Origin: Achromobacter spanius
GTDB lineage: Bacteria > Pseudomonadota > Gammaproteobacteria > Burkholderiales > Burkholderiaceae_B
NCBI RefSeq assembly: GCF_002812705.1
Contig: NZ_CP025030.1
Location: 1,550,001-1,614,000, forward strand
Length of the DNA stretch: 64,000 bases
Reading direction: 5' to 3'
The notes beneath the pieces are model-generated. The model searched no databases and was not told the origin of the DNA. It was given only the letters and a program-made list of their open reading frames with translations. Positions within the stretch are counted from its first letter, which is position 1. Every line of letters begins with the position of its first letter. Below, piece by piece: positions 44,861 through 53,341 of the stretch. Both the position numbers and the translations under genes were made by a program.

Positions 44861-45127
44861 ACGTAGGATGGGTGAAGCGCGAGCAACCCGCTGAAAGAAC
44901 CCCAAATTAGATCGCGCGCAACCCATCAAGCAGCGCCAGAGTCCTGGCAGATTCCGCCAAAACGCAATCAAGCAATCCAGAAGCGCTGCCAGGTTCGGCT
45001 GCGGCGGCATTGAGCAACGTCCCTGTTGTGGGACGTCCCGCTACAGCATCACGTTCGTCTGATGGGTTTCGCGCGATCTACGGGGGAGTTCTTTTGACCG
45101 CTCTCTCGCGCTGCACCCATCCTACGT
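44861..45127. mobile_element. 267-bp MITE-like element with 68-bp terminal inverted repeats
   Basis: 44861-44928 and 45060-45127 are inverted copies, about three quarters identical over 68 bp with no gaps by my hand count. The outer 14 bases (ACGTAGGATGGGTG) match perfectly, as do internal blocks AGATCGCGCG and AACCCATCA. The centre has no ORF but includes a hairpin at 45017-45036 (ACGTCCC/GGGACGT). The outer motif resembles dispersed GTAGGATGGGT repeats common in proteobacterial genomes. No target-site duplication was found. Confidence 0.7.
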
Positions 45128-45934
45128 GCTTAGGCGGGGTTCGAATGTTACGTCCAGGGTTTGATGCTGGCCGGCTGCCAGCTCGCCTTGTAAACGGTCC
45201 AGCAGCACCTGCGCGGCCCGACGGCCCAAGTCTTCGGCGTCTACCCCCAACGTAGTCAGCCCTTGCGCCCATTGCGCGGCGCTGCCGTCGTCCGTAAATC
45301 CCAAGACTGCCAGATCTTGCGGCACGTGCAGGTCACGGTTGTGGGCTTCCGACACCGCGGCGGCCGCCAGCAGGTCCGACGTGCAAAATACCGCGTCAAA
45401 GATCGTATTGGTGGCCAGCAAGCGCAAGAATGCCATGCGGCCGTCGTTCATCTGCAGCACTTCCGGTTGCACGATGTCCGCCACCCGATCCAGCCCCAAC
45501 GCTGCCGCCGTGCTGATGAAGCCTTGGCGTCGTGCGCGTTCCCATGGGTTGTCGGCGCTGATGCAGGCCACCAGCGCATGGCGCTTTTCGGCCAGATGAC
45601 GCGCCGCCGCCCGGCCGGCCTCTTCGTTGTCGATGACCACGGCGGTGTCCAGCGGATGCGCGGAGGCACTCCAGGTTTCCACCACCGGTATTTCCAGCGC
45701 CGCCAAGCCGGCCCGCAAGGCCGGTTCGTCCAGCGGTCCGATGACAAGCGCGGCGGCCGGTTGCAGGGCGGCCAGTTGCGGCAGCATGGCAGGGTCATGC
45801 CAAGGGCCCGCCGTCAGGAAGTAGCCCTCGGGCGCCAGGCGCTGCGCACACGCTTGAATGGCGCGGCTGGCGGGTCCGGCGTCCAGGCGGGGGGCGATCA
45901 GGGCGACAAGGCGCGGCGGGGGAAGGAGGGCCAT
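45122..45934 (-). CDS. LacI-type effector-binding protein lacking its DNA-binding domain
   Basis: A 270-residue periplasmic-binding-protein fold as in LacI/GalR regulators: VALIAPRLDAGPASRAIQACAQRLAPEGYFL, VVIDNEEAGRAAARHLAEKRHALVACI and DLAVLGFTDDGSAAQWAQGLTTLGVDAEDLGRRA. A full regulator has an extra 55 residues with an HTH ahead of this, and none is visible in any frame upstream, where a tandem-repeat block begins. The last codons and the stop (TAG at 45124-45122) lie within the inverted-repeat element. It is probably a truncated remnant. The ATG at 45934 is used; a TTG at 45952 is possible. Confidence 0.65.
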   Translation of the reverse strand: MALLPPPRLVALIAPRLDAGPASRAIQACAQRLAPEGYFLTAGPWHDPAMLPQLAALQPAAALVIGPLDEPALRAGLAALEIPVVETWSASAHPLDTAVVIDNEEAGRAAARHLAEKRHALVACISADNPWERARRQGFISTAAALGLDRVADIVQPEVLQMNDGRMAFLRLLATNTIFDAVFCTSDLLAAAAVSEAHNRDLHVPQDLAVLGFTDDGSAAQWAQGLTTLGVDAEDLGRRAAQVLLDRLQGELAAGQHQTLDVTFEPRLST

Positions 45935-46001
45935 AAGAAGGGAATTCAGCAAATTTGTCAGGCAAGACGATAACCCAGCCGGTCATGCCTCGTGAGGGAC
46001 C

Positions 46002-46215
46002 GGTGGGCATCCGTGACCCTTGCGGCGCCTGTGCCATCCGATGAGGTCGGTAGGTATCCGCGACACCTGGGGGGGCCTCGGCCGTTGGGGCAGGAAGCTA
46101 TCCGCAACACCTGCGGCGCCTTTGTCGGCTTTTGAAGCCGGCAGCCGTCCGGAGCTCCTGCGGGGCTTGCCTCATCCGTTGGGGCAGGGAGCCCTCCGTA
46201 CCCCCTGCGGCGCAC
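46002..46215 (+). repeat. degenerate tandem repeat of about 47 bp upstream of lipA
   Basis: About four and a half imperfect units follow each other, each containing ATCCG, an ACACCTGCGGCGCCT-like core and CCATCCG(T/A)TGGGGCAGG-like end. Units start near 46002, 46049, 46093, 46138 and 46187. The block ends 75 bp before the lipA ATG, so it probably forms part of its 5' region. The stretch 45953-46289 holds no other supported gene. Confidence 0.6.
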
Positions 46216-46289
46216 CGGAGCGGCGAAGGGTAAAATGCCATTTTTGTCTCAAACCGGGCCGTCCTGCGCGCCGGTTGCGAAGGTGCCCA

Positions 46290-47318
46290 ATGTCTACGCT
46301 CGCCGAGTCCGCTGTTCCCCCGAACGAATCCGCCGCTGCATCCGCTTCCGCCACCGCCTCGGCCACTGCGCAAGCCGTCTACGATCCGACGCAAAAGCAG
46401 AAGTCGCAGGCCAAGACGGCACGCATTCCCATCAAGATCGTTCCGGCCGAACGCCTGAAGAAGCCCGAGTGGATCCGCGTGAAGGCCGCCGCGCCCGGCT
46501 CGCGCTTCTACGACATCAAGCGCATCCTGCGCGAACACAATCTGCACACGGTCTGCGAAGAAGCCTCTTGCCCGAACATCGGTGAATGCTTCGGCAAGGG
46601 CACCGCCACGTTCATGATCATGGGCGACAAGTGCACGCGCCGCTGCCCGTTCTGTGATGTGGGCCATGGCCGCCCCGACCCGCTGGACACCAAAGAACCC
46701 GAGAACCTCGCGCGCACCATCGCCGCGATGAAACTGTCGTACGTGGTCATCACCTCGGTAGACCGCGACGACCTGCGCGACGGCGGCGCCGGCCACTTCG
46801 TGGACTGCATCACGCACATCCGCGAACTGTCGCCCACCACCCGCATCGAAGTGCTGGTTCCCGACTTCCGCGGTCGCCTGGACCGCGCGCTGACCATCCT
46901 GAACGCCGGCCCCCCGGATGTGATGAACCACAACCTGGAAACCGTGCCGCGTTTGTACAAGCAGGCGCGCCCGGGCTCGGACTACATGCACTCGTTGAAG
47001 CTGCTGGCCGAATTCAAGAAGCTGCACCCCGAAGTGCCCACCAAGTCAGGCCTGATGCTGGGTTTGGGCGAAACGGACGAGGAAATCCTGCAAGTGATGC
47101 GCGATATGCGCGAGCATGGCGTGGATATGCTGACGATCGGACAGTATCTGCAGCCGTCCGAGCATCATTTGCCCGTGCTGCGGTATGTGCACCCGGACAC
47201 GTTCAAGATGTTTGAACGCGAGGCTTATGCCATGGGGTTCTCGCATGCGGCGGTGGGCGCGATGGTGCGGTCTTCGTATCATGCGGATGAGCAGGCGCAT
47301 GCGGCTGGGGTGAATTGA
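46290..47318 (+). CDS. lipA: lipoyl synthase (LipA)
   Basis: A 342-residue radical-SAM enzyme inserting two sulfurs into octanoyl-lysine. The auxiliary cluster ligands are [12 protein letters not shown]; the SAM cluster is CTRRCPFC; the C-terminal RSSYHAD motif is present. The ATG at 46290 gives an N-terminal Ala/Ser/Thr-rich tail of about 30 residues before conserved sequence, longer than in E. coli (321). AAGG at 46280-46283 serves as ribosome site. It lies apart from ybeD-lipB because of the element, LacI remnant and repeats. Confidence 0.95.
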   Translation: MSTLAESAVPPNESAAASASATASATAQAVYDPTQKQKSQAKTARIPIKIVPAERLKKPEWIRVKAAAPGSRFYDIKRILREHNLHTVCEEASCPNIGECFGKGTATFMIMGDKCTRRCPFCDVGHGRPDPLDTKEPENLARTIAAMKLSYVVITSVDRDDLRDGGAGHFVDCITHIRELSPTTRIEVLVPDFRGRLDRALTILNAGPPDVMNHNLETVPRLYKQARPGSDYMHSLKLLAEFKKLHPEVPTKSGLMLGLGETDEEILQVMRDMREHGVDMLTIGQYLQPSEHHLPVLRYVHPDTFKMFEREAYAMGFSHAAVGAMVRSSYHADEQAHAAGVN

Positions 47319-47341
47319 TCAAACCCATGTTTGATCAATTC
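47312..47341. repeat. perfect 13-bp inverted repeat spanning the lipA stop codon
   Basis: GAATTGATCAAAC (47312-47324) and GTTTGATCAATTC (47329-47341) are perfect inverted copies with a 4-base centre; the lipA stop TGA is inside the left arm. No T-run follows on either strand. It lies between convergent lipA and the cobalamin adenosyltransferase gene and may act as a bidirectional 3' end. Confidence 0.8.
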
Positions 47342-47398
47342 AGTTGTGCGTCTTTCAGGGATGCGCCGTGATGGTCCTTTTGGGACGGTAGCGGCGCT

Positions 47399-47953
47399 TC
47401 ACTGGCGCGCCTGGGCGCTTGCCCAGAACGTATCCTTCTGACCTTCATGCTGGTTTATATGTCGCGCCAGCACAAACATCAGGTCGGACAACCGGTTCAG
47501 ATACTGCCGGACCGGCGGGTTCACTGTTTCAACCCCAGCCAGCGCCACCACCGCCCGCTCCGCCCGCCTGCATACCGTCCGTGCCACGTGTGCCTGCGCG
47601 GCCGCCCTTGTGCCGCCGGGCAGGATGAATTCGCGCAGTGGCGAGAGCGTTGCGTTGTAGTGCGCCAGCCGGTCGTCCAGGCGGGCGACCTGTGCGTCGC
47701 TGACCGCGGTATGTCCAGGGATGCAGAGTTCAGCGCCCATGTCGAAAAGGTCATGCTGAATGGCTATCAGATCGACGGACACCTCGGGCGGCAGGGTCTC
47801 GGCCAAGAGCACGCCGAGGACGCTGTTCAGCTCATCCACGTCGCCCAGCGCGGCGATACGCGGGCCGTCCTTGGAGGTGCGGGATCCATCCCCCAATCCT
47901 GTGGTGCCGTCGTCTCCCGTGCGGGTGGCAATGACTGATAAGCGGTTGGCCAT
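47399..47953 (-). CDS. cob(I)alamin adenosyltransferase (PduO/MMAB type)
   Basis: A 184-residue ATP:corrinoid adenosyltransferase. It has IATRTGDDGTTGLGDGSRTSKDGPRIAALGDVDELNSVLG and later ILPGGTRAAAQAHVARTVCRRAERAVVAL and YLNRLSDLMFVLAR, with the Arg and Asn/Asp residues that bind ATP. It completes adenosylcobalamin. ATG 47953 begins the conserved fold; an upstream frame to 48070 has no family sequence. Confidence 0.93.
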   Translation of the reverse strand: MANRLSVIATRTGDDGTTGLGDGSRTSKDGPRIAALGDVDELNSVLGVLLAETLPPEVSVDLIAIQHDLFDMGAELCIPGHTAVSDAQVARLDDRLAHYNATLSPLREFILPGGTRAAAQAHVARTVCRRAERAVVALAGVETVNPPVRQYLNRLSDLMFVLARHINQHEGQKDTFWASAQARQ

Positions 47954-48152
47954 AGAACGTCCTGATTGGGTGAAGGGGAGTTGCGTCGGGGAGTAAGCAT
48001 GCCCCGATCGCAGCGCCAGTTCGCAATCAACCGTCAGGATTGTTGCGTTCTGCCGCAGGAACTGTTTCATAACGACGGTATCCTAGCACTGTGGAAAGTA
48101 GACCGGGCGGTGCTGCCCGGAGCGGCTTTCGGTGTCAATGGAGGATGCCTGT

Positions 48153-48458
48153 ATGGCTTTTGACCGTAAGTATGCAATGCCCATGGCCGTCGCCACTGCG
48201 ATGGCCGTTGTGTCGCTGGCGACGCCCCTGGCGTTCGCGCAGCAGGCCGATGCCAGCGGCGAAGTGCGTCGCGTCGACCCGGCCGCGGGCAAGGTGACGA
48301 TCAAGCATGATGAGATCAAGGCGCTGGACCTGCCGGCCATGACGCTGGTCTATGACGCGGACCCGGCGCTGCTGGCCAAGATCAAGGCGGGCGACAAGGT
48401 CCGTTTCACGGCCACGCGCAAGGATGGCAAGTACGTGGTGACGGCGATCACCAATTAA
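48153..48458 (+). CDS. CusF-like periplasmic copper-binding protein with altered ligands
   Basis: A 101-residue exported protein: signal peptide to about AFAQQ, then a small OB-fold with VTIKHDEIKALDLPAMTLVYDAD. The family site is His plus Trp-Met-x-Met around this segment. Here the His and one Met remain, but the Trp and the second Met position are Leu. It may bind copper weakly or another metal, or work as a generic CusF relative. GGAGGA at 48140-48146 precedes ATG 48153, favouring it over nearby GTG and ATG codons. No cus pump genes are adjacent. Confidence 0.8.
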   Translation: MAFDRKYAMPMAVATAMAVVSLATPLAFAQQADASGEVRRVDPAAGKVTIKHDEIKALDLPAMTLVYDADPALLAKIKAGDKVRFTATRKDGKYVVTAITN

Positions 48459-48476
48459 GTGGATGCCGCGCCCATG

Positions 48477-48517
48477 AAAAAGCCGCTTATCGCGATCAGG
48501 CGATAAGCGGCTTTTTT
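48477..48517. terminator. bidirectional intrinsic terminator between cusF-like gene and hslU
   Basis: AAAAA then GCCGCTTATCGC and GCGATAAGCGGC (perfect 12-bp arms, 6-base loop) then TTTTTT. Both strands end in a U-run, so it can terminate the plus-strand copper gene and the minus-strand hslVU operon. Confidence 0.9.
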
Positions 48518-48590
48518 GCCAGTGGGCCCAGTGCAAGGGCGCAAAGGGTATTGCACCCTTTGGCACCCATCGGCCTTTCGGCTCGCTGGC

Positions 48591-49925
48591 TTACAGCACG
48601 TAGCGGGCCAGATCCTGGCTGCTGGCGGCTTCGGCCAGTTGTGAATTGACGTAGGCGGCGTCGATCTTCACGTGCTTGTCCTGGCTGGAGGTGGCGTCGA
48701 ACGACAGTTCGTCCAGCAGCTTTTCCATGACCGTGTACAGGCGGCGCGCACCGATGTTTTCAGTGGTTTCGTTGACGTCGAAGGCCAACTCAGCCAGGCG
48801 GCGCACGCCTTCGTCCGTGAATTCCAGCTGCACGTCTTCGGTGGCCATCAGCGCGGTGTATTGCTTGGTCAGCGACGCATCCGTGTCCGACAAAATGCGC
48901 ACGAAGTCTTCGGCGGTCAGCGATTCCAGTTCGACGCGGATCGGGAAACGGCCTTGCAGTTCGGGGATCAGGTCAGACGGGCGCGCCAGGTGGAACGCGC
49001 CCGACGCGATGAACAGGATGTGGTCGGTGCGGACCATGCCGTAGCGCGTGTTGACGGTGGTGCCTTCAACCAGCGGCAGCAGGTCGCGCTGCACGCCCTG
49101 GCGCGACACGTCGGCGCCGCCGGATTCCTGGCGGGCGGCGATCTTGTCGATTTCGTCCAGGAAGACGATGCCGTTCTGTTCGACGTTATTGATGGCAACC
49201 GTGCGCAGGTCTTCTTCGTTGACGCGCTTGGCGGCTTCTTCGTCGATGATCAGCTTGAAGGCTTCGCGCACCTTCATTTTCTTGGGTTTCTTCTTGTCGC
49301 GAGCCATGCCGGCGAACATGCCGCGCAGTTGCTCGGCCATTTCTTCCATGCCGGGGGGCGTCATGACGTCCATCTGCGGCGCGGCCTGGGACACCTCGAT
49401 CTCGATTTCCAGGTCGTCGATCTTGCCTTCGCGCAGGCGCTTCCTGAAGGTCTGGCGGGCGCTGTTGTCTTCACCGCGCTCCGGCTCGCCGGAGGCGCCG
49501 CGGGCGGGCGGCACCAGGGCGTCCAGGATGCGGTCTTCGGCGGCGTCTTCTGCCTGGGTGCGCACGCGGCGCATTTCCAGTTCGCGCGTTTGCTTGATCG
49601 AGTATTCGGTCAGGTCGCGGATGATGGTGTCGACGTCGCGGCCAACGTAGCCCACTTCCGTGAACTTGGTGGCTTCGATCTTGATGAAGGGCGCGTTGGC
49701 CAGCTTGGCCAGGCGGCGGGCGATCTCGGTCTTGCCCACGCCGGTGGGGCCGATCATCAGGATGTTCTTGGGGTGGATTTCCTGGCGCAGGGGCTCGGCG
49801 ACCTGCTGGCGACGCCAGCGGTTGCGCAGGGCGACCGCTACCGCGCGCTTGGCACGGTTCTGGCCGACGATGTATTTGTCGAGTTCGGAGACGATCTCTC
49901 CGGGCGTCATGTTGGATGCGGACAT
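48591..49925 (-). CDS. hslU: ATP-dependent protease ATPase subunit HslU
   Basis: A 444-residue AAA+ unfoldase partnering HslV. It starts [17 protein letters not shown]; Walker A is [28 protein letters not shown] and [10 protein letters not shown] (Walker B) follow; a hydrophilic I domain (about 115-225, [14 protein letters not shown] at its end) leads to sensor-2 [14 protein letters not shown]. It lies 84 bp after hslV. Confidence 0.96.
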   Translation of the reverse strand: MSASNMTPGEIVSELDKYIVGQNRAKRAVAVALRNRWRRQQVAEPLRQEIHPKNILMIGPTGVGKTEIARRLAKLANAPFIKIEATKFTEVGYVGRDVDTIIRDLTEYSIKQTRELEMRRVRTQAEDAAEDRILDALVPPARGASGEPERGEDNSARQTFRKRLREGKIDDLEIEIEVSQAAPQMDVMTPPGMEEMAEQLRGMFAGMARDKKKPKKMKVREAFKLIIDEEAAKRVNEEDLRTVAINNVEQNGIVFLDEIDKIAARQESGGADVSRQGVQRDLLPLVEGTTVNTRYGMVRTDHILFIASGAFHLARPSDLIPELQGRFPIRVELESLTAEDFVRILSDTDASLTKQYTALMATEDVQLEFTDEGVRRLAELAFDVNETTENIGARRLYTVMEKLLDELSFDATSSQDKHVKIDAAYVNSQLAEAASSQDLARYVL

Positions 49926-50009
49926 GAGGGCGAATCCTTGAAGCGAGAGCGGCGGGCTGGGGAAGCAGCCACGGCGCAGGGAGGTTGCCCGTGCGCCGCG
50001 TTGCGGGTG

Positions 50010-50549
50010 TCAGTCACCCAGCGTTTCGATGACGTGGTTCTGGTTGGTGTAGATGCAGAGGTCGCCGGCGATTTCCAGCGATTGCTTGACGACGGCTTCG
50101 GGCGACAGCTCGGTGTTGCGCAGCAAGGCCAGCGCGGCCGATTGCGCGTAGGCGCCGCCCGAGCCGATGGCGGCCAGGCCGTGTTCGGGTTCAAGCACGT
50201 CGCCGTTGCCGGTCAGGACCAGCGTGTGCTCGGTGTCGGCCACGATCAGCATGGCTTCTAGACGGCGCAGGACGCGGTCGGTGCGCCAGTCGCGGGTGAG
50301 TTCGACGGCGGCGCGCATCAGGTTGCCCTGGTGCTTTTCCAGCTTGGCCTCGAAGCGTTCCTGCAAGGTGAATGCGTCGGCGGTGGCGCCGGCAAAGCCA
50401 GCGAGGATCTTGTCGTGGTACAGGCGGCGGATCTTGCGGGCCGTGCCCTTGACGACGATGTTGCCCAGGGTGACCTGGCCATCGCCGCCGAGCGCGACGC
50501 GGTTGCCGCGGCGCACACACACGATGGTGGTGGCGTGAAATTGTTCCAT
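50010..50549 (-). CDS. hslV: ATP-dependent protease peptidase subunit HslV
   Basis: A 179-residue proteasome-type threonine peptidase. The propeptide is short (MEQFHA) and the nucleophile Thr starts [45 protein letters not shown] and [17 protein letters not shown] are typical. It forms the dodecameric core capped by HslU. It is upstream of hslU in the same operon. Confidence 0.96.
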   Translation of the reverse strand: MEQFHATTIVCVRRGNRVALGGDGQVTLGNIVVKGTARKIRRLYHDKILAGFAGATADAFTLQERFEAKLEKHQGNLMRAAVELTRDWRTDRVLRRLEAMLIVADTEHTLVLTGNGDVLEPEHGLAAIGSGGAYAQSAALALLRNTELSPEAVVKQSLEIAGDLCIYTNQNHVIETLGD

Positions 50550-50620
50550 GCGTTCCTTCCTTTGAAGGGATTAGCTGGGGGCGGTTCGAAGGAAATCAAG
50601 CGGGGCGCGCGGCGGTCAAT

Positions 50621-50654
50621 AAAAAAGGCCATGCTGGAAACCAGCATAGCCTTT
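50621..50654 (-). terminator. intrinsic terminator after dksA
   Basis: On the minus strand GGCTATGCTGG, a 3-base loop, CCAGCATGGCC (one mismatch) and a run of six T follow, 28 bp after the dksA stop. Confidence 0.85.
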
Positions 50655-50681
50655 CAGGGCAGGGCGCGAAAACGGGACGGA

Positions 50682-51146
50682 TCAGTCGCCGTACAGCTTT
50701 TGGCGCATTTCACGGCGCTCCTGCGCTTCCAGCGACAGGGTGGCCGTGGGACGGGCCAACAGGCGGGGTACGCCAATCGGTTCGCCGGTTTCTTCACACC
50801 AGCCGTATTCGCCGCTGTCGATGCGGGCGATGGACTGTTGCACCTTCTTCAGCAGCTTGCGCTCGCGGTCGCGGGTGCGCAGCTCAAGTGCGTGTTCTTC
50901 CTCGATGGTGGCGCGGTCGGCGGGGTCGGGCACAAACTGCGTTTCGCGCAGGTGCTCAGTGGTCTCGCCGGCGTTGGCCAGGATGTCCTGTTCGAGTTGT
51001 TTGAGCCGTTCCTTGAAGAAAGCCAGTTGGCGTTCATTCATATAGTCGGACTCGGGCATGGCCAGCAATTCCTTCTCGCTGGGCAGATCAATCGCCGTAT
51101 CGCTCGTCGACTTGCTTGATTTTTTAGTTGCTGCCTTGGTAGCCAT
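50682..51146 (-). CDS. dksA: RNA polymerase-binding transcription factor DksA
   Basis: A 154-residue stringent-response factor entering the RNAP secondary channel with ppGpp. A Lys/Ser-rich N-terminal tail precedes LLAMPESDYMNERQLAFFKERL and a coiled-coil with DPADRATIEEEHALELRTRDRERKLLKK; the tip aspartates are retained. The zinc site is degenerate: only YGWCEETG keeps a Cys, while the C-terminal pair is ATLSLEAQ. This resembles other betaproteobacterial DksA proteins as I remember them. Confidence 0.93.
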   Translation of the reverse strand: MATKAATKKSSKSTSDTAIDLPSEKELLAMPESDYMNERQLAFFKERLKQLEQDILANAGETTEHLRETQFVPDPADRATIEEEHALELRTRDRERKLLKKVQQSIARIDSGEYGWCEETGEPIGVPRLLARPTATLSLEAQERREMRQKLYGD

Positions 51147-51272
51147 GAAAACACTCCACTATGAATCGATCCTGGCGCGGGCGTCCTTTCCCGGTTCGTG
51201 CTGCTTGCTGACTACGTTACTCGTACCTCACAGTACTGCCTTCGTCGCATCGCGTCACGTCGGGAAGGGGGA

Positions 51273-52394
51273 TTACCCCGCCAGGCACTGCTCCAAGCCC
51301 CGGGTGAAAATCTCCTGGGGCAGCTTACGACCAATGAATACCATCTTGGTGGACGGTTTTTCAGCCGCGGTCCACGGCTTGCCGGGTTCGGCGCCCATCA
51401 TCATGTGCACACCCTGGAACAACATGCGGCGGTTGATGCCCTTCATGTACAGGATGCCCTTGTAGCGCATCAGGTCGGGGCCATAGACCTGCACCACGCC
51501 ACCCAGGAATTCCTCAAGGCGCGCGGGATCGAACGGCTTGTTGGAACGGAACACGAACGCACCGATTTCGTCGTCGTGCTTGGGGTGGTGATGGTGCGCG
51601 TGGTCGCAATGCGCCCCGCAATCGCCGTCGTGGTCATGATCATGATCATGATCATGGTCGTGGCCATGATCGTGCCCATGGTCGTGGGCGTGGCTGTGGG
51701 CGGCGTCGGGATGCTCATCGGCCAGGAACTCCGGGTCGATGTCCAGAATGGAATTCAGGTTGAAGCCGCTGATGTCGATGATGGACTTCAGGTCGACTTC
51801 GCCAAAATTGACCGGCGTGATCGGCGCGCGCGGGTTCATGTGAACCAGGCGGTGGCGCAGCGCTTCGTAGTCGACTTCGTTGACCAGGTCGCGCTTGGAG
51901 ATCAGGATGCGGTCGGCGAAACCGACTTGCTTCTGGGCTTCGGGTTGTTCGTCCAGCGTGGACATGCCGTGCTTGGCATCGACCACGGTTACCACCGCGT
52001 CCAGGCGGTAGTACTCGGCGATGTCGTCATCCATGAAGAACGTCTGGCAGACGGGGCCGGGGTTGGCCATGCCCGTGGTTTCCAGGATGACGCGCTCGAA
52101 AGTCAGTTCGCCGGCTTCGCGCTTGACGCGCAGCTCGGACAGGGTACGCATCAGGTCGCCACGCACCGTGCAGCAGACGCAACCGTTGGACAGTTCGATG
52201 ATTTCTTCATCGCTGTCTTGCACGAGCAGGTCGTTGTCGATGCTTTCCGGTCCGAACTCGTTTTCGATGACCGCAACGCGGCGGCCGTGGAATTCGGTCA
52301 GGATGCGTTTGAGCAGGGTGGTCTTGCCCGCACCGAGAAAGCCGGTGAGGATGGTGACGGGAACCATTTTGTCCAAACTGCGCGGGGTGTTCAT
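51273..52394 (-). CDS. CobW/ZNG1-family GTP-dependent metallochaperone with His-rich loop
   Basis: A 373-residue G3E GTPase. It has Walker A GFLGAGKTT at 18-26, the metal motif CVCC at 72-75, ETTGMANPGPV, and ISKRDL as the NKxD equivalent. Residues 233-273 are a His/Asp-rich run probably holding zinc, encoded in part by a 6-bp tandem repeat. A CobW C-terminal domain follows (AFVFRSNKPFDPARLEEFL). Its place beside zur and znu makes zinc delivery under limitation likely. It starts 323 bp downstream of the zur stop. Confidence 0.9.
   Translation of the reverse strand: MNTPRSLDKMVPVTILTGFLGAGKTTLLKRILTEFHGRRVAVIENEFGPESIDNDLLVQDSDEEIIELSNGCVCCTVRGDLMRTLSELRVKREAGELTFERVILETTGMANPGPVCQTFFMDDDIAEYYRLDAVVTVVDAKHGMSTLDEQPEAQKQVGFADRILISKRDLVNEVDYEALRHRLVHMNPRAPITPVNFGEVDLKSIIDISGFNLNSILDIDPEFLADEHPDAAHSHAHDHGHDHGHDHDHDHDHDHDGDCGAHCDHAHHHHPKHDDEIGAFVFRSNKPFDPARLEEFLGGVVQVYGPDLMRYKGILYMKGINRRMLFQGVHMMMGAEPGKPWTAAEKPSTKMVFIGRKLPQEIFTRGLEQCLAG
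51635..51658. repeat. 6-bp tandem repeat inside the CobW His-rich loop
   Basis: Three exact copies of CATGAT plus one CATGGT, encoding alternating His/Asp on the minus strand. Unit gain or loss keeps the frame and would alter the number of His residues. Confidence 0.75.
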
Positions 52395-52717
52395 GGCGAA
52401 GCTGCTAGCGTGAAGTCAAGACTGTGAAGTCAAAGCTGAAGCCCAGGCATTCAACATAGGCCCTAACAGGGTGTTTTGCCCCGTGCGGGATGATGTTTGC
52501 CACAGGCTGCGTGGGCCGCCAACAGCGGCCGGACGCAGGATTACAGCACAGTCGGGGGCAGGGGGCAAACCCCGGATCAACCCAGGGGCCGAAGCCGTCC
52601 GGATCGCGTCTGTAGGCCGGCAAGTATCCGGCGATATCACTATTTTGGGGCGGTTTTGCGGATTTCAAGTGAGGCCGGTTCCCGCCAGGAATGACAGGCG
52701 CCCAGCCACATGCCGCT
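52395..52717. other. non-coding gap between zur and the CobW gene
   Basis: These 323 bp hold no gene I can support. A near-palindrome GGCCGC/GCGGCC at 52514-52530 lacks a T-run. TGAAGTCAA occurs twice at 52411-52436. No Zur-box-like GTTAT-n-ATAAC was seen here, although the CobW gene would be expected to belong to the Zur regulon. Confidence 0.5.
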
Positions 52718-53221
52718 TCAGTGATGGTGGTGGTGATGCGCAGCGTCGGCGGGCTGCTTTTTCTGGCATTGGGGACAGAGCGCGCGGATCTCGGTCTCGT
52801 GCGTGGCCAGGGCGTAGCCCGTTTGGGCGACCCGTTCGGCCAATTGGCGGCTCATGGCGGGGTCGGACACTTCGGCCACCGCGCCGCAGCCGGTGCAGAC
52901 CACCAATAAATCATGCGGGGCGCCGCCGGCGTCATGGCAGGCGCTCCAGGCGTTGACGGCGTCCAGGCGGTGGATCAGGCCTTCGTCCATCAGGAAGTCC
53001 AGCGCGCGGTACACGGTGGGGGGCGCCGCGCCGGGATGCACTTCGCGCATGGCGTCCAGCAATTCATACGCCTTCAGGCTGCGCCCATGGCGCAGCAGCA
53101 GTTCCAGCACCTTGCGGCGGATGGGGGTAAGGCGGCGGCCGCGCTGTTCGCACAGCGTCTCGGCGACGCTGAGCTGGGCGCCGACGGTGTCGCTGCGGGG
53201 GGAACGGGGCGGAGCGGGCAT
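52718..53221 (-). CDS. zur: zinc uptake regulator Zur (Fur family) with a His6 tail
   Basis: A 167-residue repressor. The winged helix has RRLTPIRRKVLELLLRHGRSLKAYELLDAM and PPTVYRALDFLMDEGLIHRLDAVNAW. Metal sites include HDLLVVCTGCGAV and a C-terminal CPQC. The protein ends in six consecutive His after ADAA, which is unusual. It sits divergent to the znu operon and probably represses it via the palindrome at 53329. The long N-terminus (about 25 residues) lacks conservation. Confidence 0.92.
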   Translation of the reverse strand: MPAPPRSPRSDTVGAQLSVAETLCEQRGRRLTPIRRKVLELLLRHGRSLKAYELLDAMREVHPGAAPPTVYRALDFLMDEGLIHRLDAVNAWSACHDAGGAPHDLLVVCTGCGAVAEVSDPAMSRQLAERVAQTGYALATHETEIRALCPQCQKKQPADAAHHHHHH

Positions 53222-53328
53222 GGTGGACTTTATCTGAATGAAAGACGCGCGCGACGCGCGCGAGATGCCAGGAAAGTAGCAGAAAACTCAGATATGCGGG
53301 CACCCCCGGCCAGATTCAAGTCAGTTTG

Positions 53329-53341
53329 GTTATGATATAAC
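53329..53341. promoter_or_regulatory. Zur-box-like palindrome GTTAT-GAT-ATAAC
   Basis: A perfect 5-bp palindrome with a 3-base centre, matching the core of known Zur operators (GTTATnnnATAAC), in the divergent 250-bp gap between zur and the znu operon. It lies 108 bp from the zur start and 131 bp from the small ORF start. Its flanks are AT-rich enough for a promoter. Confidence 0.7.

Noticed and set aside
48672..50261. 529-codon open frame on the plus strand over hslU/hslV
   Set aside because: Antisense to two confident genes; composition rich in Val/Gln/His/Asp repeats typical of reverse-complement codon bias.
52405..52668. 87-codon minus-strand open frame between zur and the CobW gene
   Set aside because: No motif, membrane segment or ribosome site, and Pro/Cys/Arg-rich composition; not separable from chance.
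52440..52670. Possible cobalamin riboswitch on the minus strand (CTGCCCCCGACTGT resembles the B12-box region CTGCCCCCGCAACTGT)
   Set aside because: The CA of the core is missing, the AGTCAGGAGACC box and the expected flanking helices are absent, and the downstream gene is better explained by zinc.
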